From JAYWGN01 sp043778255 (GTDB taxonomy: Bacteria > Bacteroidota > Bacteroidia > Chitinophagales > Chitinophagaceae): a stretch of DNA of 10,113 nt. The stretch covers positions 1 through 10,113 of the forward strand of contig JAYWGN010000004.1 of NCBI GenBank assembly GCA_043778255.1, read 5' to 3'. The translations under genes and the position numbers were made by a program. The notes beneath the pieces are model-generated. The model was given only the letters and a program-made list of their open reading frames with translations. It was not told the origin of the DNA and ran no database searches. Numbering within the stretch: position 1 is the stretch's first letter; each line of letters starts with the position of its first letter. Below, piece after piece: positions 6,511 to 10,113 of the stretch.

Positions 6511-7812
6511 TTACTTTAGTGATAGTAAATATTCTTTTAAATGTTCATTGTTTGTTGACATGCTAATGGCTTTTTTTGGCTTTTTCATTTGTGCTGCTAT
6601 AACTGGTGGAAGTTCTATTTTGTTACCAATTATGGGTTCTACTACATCGTAAAATTTGATGGGATGAGCCGTTTCCAATACTATACCATTAGCTATATTA
6701 TGGTGTTGCATATACTGCTGTAAAGCACTGTAGCCCACAGCTCCGTGTGGATCAAGTAAGTAATTATAGGTTTTATACACCTCCAATAAAGTGGCTTTGG
6801 TATCATTATCACTTACACTATAACTTGTAATATCTTTAACAATAGTACTATGCACCTGATTATACAAATTAGCTATACGTACAAAGTTACTTGGGTTACT
6901 TACATCCATAGCATTTGATATGGTGGCTATTGTAGCACTTGGATTGTATGAAGCCGTTTTTAAATATTGCGTTACGGTATCGTTACTATTACATGCCGCT
7001 ACAAAATGTGTAATTGGCAAACCACTTGCCTTAGCTATAAGCCCAGCACATATATTACCAAAGTTGCCACTGGGTACACTTATAACCAATGGTTCGCCTT
7101 TATGTTTCCATTGTTGGTAGGCGTAATAGTAGTAAAATTGTTGCGGCAACCACCTTGCTACATTTATACTATTTGCCGATGTTAAAAATGTGTGTTGTTG
7201 CAACTCCTGTTCCATAAACATAGCTTTTACCATAGCCTGACAATCATCAAAATTACCATCTACTTCAAGTGCGGTTATGTTATTACCTAATGTGGTAAGT
7301 TGCATTTCTTGTACAGTACTTACCTTACCTTTTGGGTATAATATTACCACATTTATACCTTCAATATTGTAAAATCCGTTGGCTACAGCACCTCCAGTAT
7401 CGCCACTTGTGGCTACCAATATGGTTACTTTTTTTGTATTATTTTTTAAAAAATAAGAAAGGCAACCTGCCATAAATACTGCACCAATATCTTTAAAAGC
7501 TAGGGTTGGGCCGTGGTATAATTCTAATGCATATATACCGCTTTGTATTGGTACTAATGGTATGGAAAAATTAACAGTTTCCGCTACTATTTTTTGTAAT
7601 TCATTTGTAGGTATAGTATTGCCTACAAAGGGTTGTATTACTGTATAAGCTATTTCCTCTTTGGTATAATTTTCTATATTTTCAATAAAATTTGTTGGTA
7701 AGTTTGGTATATATTCAGGGTAATATAAACCTTTATCGGGTGCTTGTCCGTTAAGGGTTGCAGTGGCAAAATCAACTACTGGGGATTGTTTATTTAAACT
7801 ATAATAATTCAT
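6511..7812 (-). CDS. thrC: Threonine synthase
   Basis: ThrC turns O-phosphohomoserine into threonine with pyridoxal phosphate. The 433-residue product has the expected MNYYSLN start and the cofactor site HGPTLAFKDIG (100-110), with the Schiff-base Lys107 at the same number as in E. coli. The SGDTGGAV loop lies at 136-143, the phosphate-binding SVPSGNFGN at 245-253, and the late motif LLDPHGAVGY at 352-361. TSANSINVARWLPQ (211-224) is also typical of this enzyme. Length is normal for the E. coli-like class. The gene begins 16 bases after the thrB stop and is followed by DUF2461, placing it third in the thrABC order seen in many bacteria. The ATG is preceded by A-rich sequence without a Shine-Dalgarno. 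No defects are seen. Confidence 0.96.
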   Translation of the reverse strand: MNYYSLNKQSPVVDFATATLNGQAPDKGLYYPEYIPNLPTNFIENIENYTKEEIAYTVIQPFVGNTIPTNELQKIVAETVNFSIPLVPIQSGIYALELYHGPTLAFKDIGAVFMAGCLSYFLKNNTKKVTILVATSGDTGGAVANGFYNIEGINVVILYPKGKVSTVQEMQLTTLGNNITALEVDGNFDDCQAMVKAMFMEQELQQHTFLTSANSINVARWLPQQFYYYYAYQQWKHKGEPLVISVPSGNFGNICAGLIAKASGLPITHFVAACNSNDTVTQYLKTASYNPSATIATISNAMDVSNPSNFVRIANLYNQVHSTIVKDITSYSVSDNDTKATLLEVYKTYNYLLDPHGAVGYSALQQYMQHHNIANGIVLETAHPIKFYDVVEPIIGNKIELPPVIAAQMKKPKKAISMSTNNEHLKEYLLSLK

Positions 7813-7828
7813 ACATTTTAACTTTGTT

Positions 7829-8755
7829 TTATACTTCAGTTATGGTAACACCTTTTGCATTAATGCTAGTAGTGTAAGTATTACAAGCTATGGCAATAGT
7901 GGTATAATATTGTTGCATATTGTTAGCAATTTTAGTTGCAGTAAGTTCAGTATCGCAAAGCATAAATATACTTGGGCCTGAGCCACTAATGCCTCCACCA
8001 ATGGCTCCTAAGCTAAGGCATTGTTGCTTTATTATATCAAAGCCTGGTATTAGTTTACTTCGTAGCGGTTCAGCCACTACATCATGCAATGCCCTACCAA
8101 TAAGGCTATAATTGCTTTGCAACAAACCTGCTACAAGAGCACCTACATTTGCCCATTGTTGGGTAGCTATTTTTAAAGCTATTTCTGGTTTCAATATTTT
8201 TCGAGCATCAGCAGTTTTTATTTCTATTTGTGGGTGAGCTATTGCAACATACAGTGGTGGGTATTGCAAACTTATAATATCCAATGGTGAGGCTGACCGT
8301 ACCAATGTAATGCCACCATATATGCACGGTGCTACATTATCGGGGTGTGCTGCTCCACTAGCAAAAGCTTCGCCTGCCATTGCAAACCCTACAAGTTGTA
8401 TATTGGTAAATGGTTGCCCTAATAAATAGTTAGCGCCTACCACAGCACCTGCTGCACTTGCAGCACTTGAACCTAAGCCACTGCCAGGTTTTATTTGTTT
8501 GTTAATAGTAATAGCAAAGCCAATGTGAGGTTTATTGAGTTGTGCCAATAATGCTTGTAAAGCAACACCAGCCACGTTTTGCCGAGGTTGTGTTGATAAA
8601 TTAAAATCGTCAATATGATTAATAGTAATAATGCCAGTATGGTTGAGTTCCATATACATTTCATCTTGTGGGGCGGCTACCGCCATGCCCAATACATCAA
8701 ACCCACATACCATATTTGCAATAGTAGCAGGTGCTAATATTTTTATTTTTTTCAC
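7829..8755 (-). CDS. thrB: Homoserine kinase
   Basis: ThrB phosphorylates homoserine to O-phosphohomoserine and belongs to the GHMP kinase superfamily. The 308-residue protein shows the N-terminal substrate strand APATIANMVCGFDVLG (8-23), the ATP-binding GHMP signature PGSGLGSSAASAAG (90-103), Glu129 followed by HPDNVAP (137-143), and the C-terminal motif GGGISGSGPSIF (253-264). The start codon is GTG at 8755: an in-frame TAA lies just three codons upstream and the next ATG (residue 15) would remove the conserved PATIAN strand, so GTG is effectively forced. It sits 41 bases after thrA and 16 bases before thrC. The thrA-thrB spacer is almost pure A/T with an A/T inverted repeat, too weak to be called a terminator. 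Confidence 0.95.
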   Translation of the reverse strand: MKKIKILAPATIANMVCGFDVLGMAVAAPQDEMYMELNHTGIITINHIDDFNLSTQPRQNVAGVALQALLAQLNKPHIGFAITINKQIKPGSGLGSSAASAAGAVVGANYLLGQPFTNIQLVGFAMAGEAFASGAAHPDNVAPCIYGGITLVRSASPLDIISLQYPPLYVAIAHPQIEIKTADARKILKPEIALKIATQQWANVGALVAGLLQSNYSLIGRALHDVVAEPLRSKLIPGFDIIKQQCLSLGAIGGGISGSGPSIFMLCDTELTATKIANNMQQYYTTIAIACNTYTTSINAKGVTITEV

Positions 8756-8796
8756 TATATTTTATTTTTTTTATAAAAAAATATAAATACCCATAA

Positions 8797-10113
8797 TTAC
8801 CTTAAAGCTGCCCTTACAATATCGGCAAATACACCACTGGCTGTTACATCGGCACCGGCACCAGCACCTTTTATTACTAGGGGTTGTTGGCTATATCTGT
8901 TGGTATAAAATGTTACAATATTATCTTTACCATACAGGTGGTAAAAGTCGTGTGCTGTATCAATATGTTGCAAACCTACACTAGCTTTACCGTTGTAGTA
9001 AGTGGCTACAAATTTTAATTTACAATTGGCTAATGTTGCTGTTTTGTATAATTGTTGAAAATGTGCTTCTTCATTTTGCAAAGCAATATAAAAATCACTA
9101 ACCGAACCTACCATACAACTTGGTGGCATAAAACTTACATTGGTAATTTCATCCATTTCAATAGTAGCACCACACTCCCTTGCCAATATCATTATTTTTC
9201 TCATTACATCTTTTCCGCTAAGGTCAAGGCGAGGGTCAGGCTCGGTAAAGCCTTCATTTTGTGCTTGTTGTACTACAGTAGCAAAGCTAGTGGTGCCATT
9301 ATAATTGTTAAATACATAATTGAGTGTACCACTTAACACTCCTTCTATTTTGGTAATGCTATCGCCACTACTTAGTAAATCTTTTAAAGTACCCATTACT
9401 GGCAAACCTGCCCCCACATTGGTTTCTATTAAAAAAGGTGTAGTGTATTTTTTTGAAGTATCTTTTAATTGTTTGTAATATTGGTAAGTGCCACTACTGG
9501 CAATTTTGTTGCATGCTACTACTGCTATTGCATGTTGTAATAGTGGTAAGTAAGCATTTGCAACAGCATCATTAGCTGTAACATCTACAAATATTGAATT
9601 ACGTAAATTGTTATTTATAATTGTATTACAGTATTCAGTTATTGATAGTGGGTTACCATTTTCTAATTCAGTTTCCCAATTAGTCCAGTCAATTCCTTTT
9701 GTATTAATGGCAGTTTTTTTGCTATTGGCTATGCCAACTAGTTTAATATTTATGGCATATTGTTTTTGCAAATACTGTTGCTGTTGTTGCAATTGGTTAC
9801 ACAATTTTTTGCCCACATTACCCACACCAGCTAAGTACAAATTTATTTGCTTGTAGGTAGCAGCAAAAAAACATTCGTGTAATACATTTACAGCTTTTTC
9901 TACATCGGCTGCTATTATAATTGCCGATATATTTCGTTCACTCGAACCTTGTGCAATTGCTCTAATATTTATACCATTTTGCCCAAGTGTATGAAACATT
10001 TTACCTGCTATACCCGTTTGTTGCTGCATACTATCGCCTACCAATGCTATAATAGCTAAATTATTTTCTACTACTAATGGTTCTACTTTTGCTGTGCTTA
10101 TTTCGTACTCAAA
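8797..10113 (-). CDS. thrA: Bifunctional aspartokinase/homoserine dehydrogenase, C-terminal part
   Basis: The frame stays open to the right edge, so the gene is cut by the window; 438 C-terminal residues are visible. A TTG at 10042-10044 could be misread as a start, but the 23 residues before it (including KVEPLVVENNLAIIALVG) continue an ACT regulatory domain, with GDSMQQQTGIAGKMF and GINIRAIAQGSSERNISAI following. The homoserine dehydrogenase part then shows the nucleotide-binding LAGVGNVG (94-101) and SGTLNYVF (261-268). GFTEPDPRLDLSGKDVMRK (288-306) contains Glu291, Asp302 and Lys306, which match the catalytic set of the family. GAGADVTASGVFAD closes the protein. The ACT domain in front of the dehydrogenase shows a ThrA-type fusion, so the aspartokinase domain should lie outside the window. 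The enzyme makes homoserine for ThrB and is probably feedback-inhibited by threonine. It heads the thrABC-DUF2461 block. Confidence 0.95.
   Translation of the reverse strand, partial: FEYEISTAKVEPLVVENNLAIIALVGDSMQQQTGIAGKMFHTLGQNGINIRAIAQGSSERNISAIIIAADVEKAVNVLHECFFAATYKQINLYLAGVGNVGKKLCNQLQQQQQYLQKQYAINIKLVGIANSKKTAINTKGIDWTNWETELENGNPLSITEYCNTIINNNLRNSIFVDVTANDAVANAYLPLLQHAIAVVACNKIASSGTYQYYKQLKDTSKKYTTPFLIETNVGAGLPVMGTLKDLLSSGDSITKIEGVLSGTLNYVFNNYNGTTSFATVVQQAQNEGFTEPDPRLDLSGKDVMRKIMILARECGATIEMDEITNVSFMPPSCMVGSVSDFYIALQNEEAHFQQLYKTATLANCKLKFVATYYNGKASVGLQHIDTAHDFYHLYGKDNIVTFYTNRYSQQPLVIKGAGAGADVTASGVFADIVRAALR

Noticed and set aside
8763..8783. A/T inverted repeat in the thrA-thrB spacer as a terminator or attenuator
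   Set aside because: The stem contains only A-T pairs and would be unstable; the tight thrABC layout argues for read-through.

Overview
The window reads as a chromosomal segment of a low-GC member of the Bacteroidota, probably near the Chitinophagaceae/Sphingobacteriales. The evidence is A/T-rich composition, start codons preceded by A-rich sequence rather than a Shine-Dalgarno, several matches to the Bacteroidota promoter -7 box TAnnTTTG, and protein motifs typical of that phylum. The family-level placement is inference from remembered motif style, not from a search.

Layout. Positions 1-188 hold a GC-rich perfect palindrome (16-37) and an intrinsic terminator (127-164) serving the minus-strand gene at 189-551, a small exported protein of unknown function. 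Positions 552-766 are a divergent promoter region between that gene and a plus-strand tetratricopeptide-repeat (TPR) protein (767-2176). A HigB/HigA-type toxin-antitoxin pair follows (2274-2615 and 2712-3272). It has its own promoter and a candidate operator, and the two genes are separated by an unusually long 96-base gap. Next come two shikimate-pathway genes, aroB (best start 3449) and aroA. No stretch longer than 300 bases lacks a gene.

The right half is a minus-strand block transcribed from beyond the right edge: thrA (only its C-terminal part is inside), thrB, thrC, then a DUF2461 protein. Spacings of 41, 16 and 12 bases suggest one transcript. The block converges with aroA, and the two end genes share a single CTAG for both stop codons.

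Functionally, aroB and aroA supply steps 2 and 6 of chorismate synthesis. ThrA, ThrB and ThrC supply homoserine dehydrogenase, homoserine kinase and threonine synthase, taking the aspartate branch to threonine. These are ordinary housekeeping amino-acid genes. The accessory part is the higBA pair lodged between the TPR gene and aroBA, plus the short exported protein and the palindrome at the left edge. I see no strong sign of a wholly new multi-gene system.
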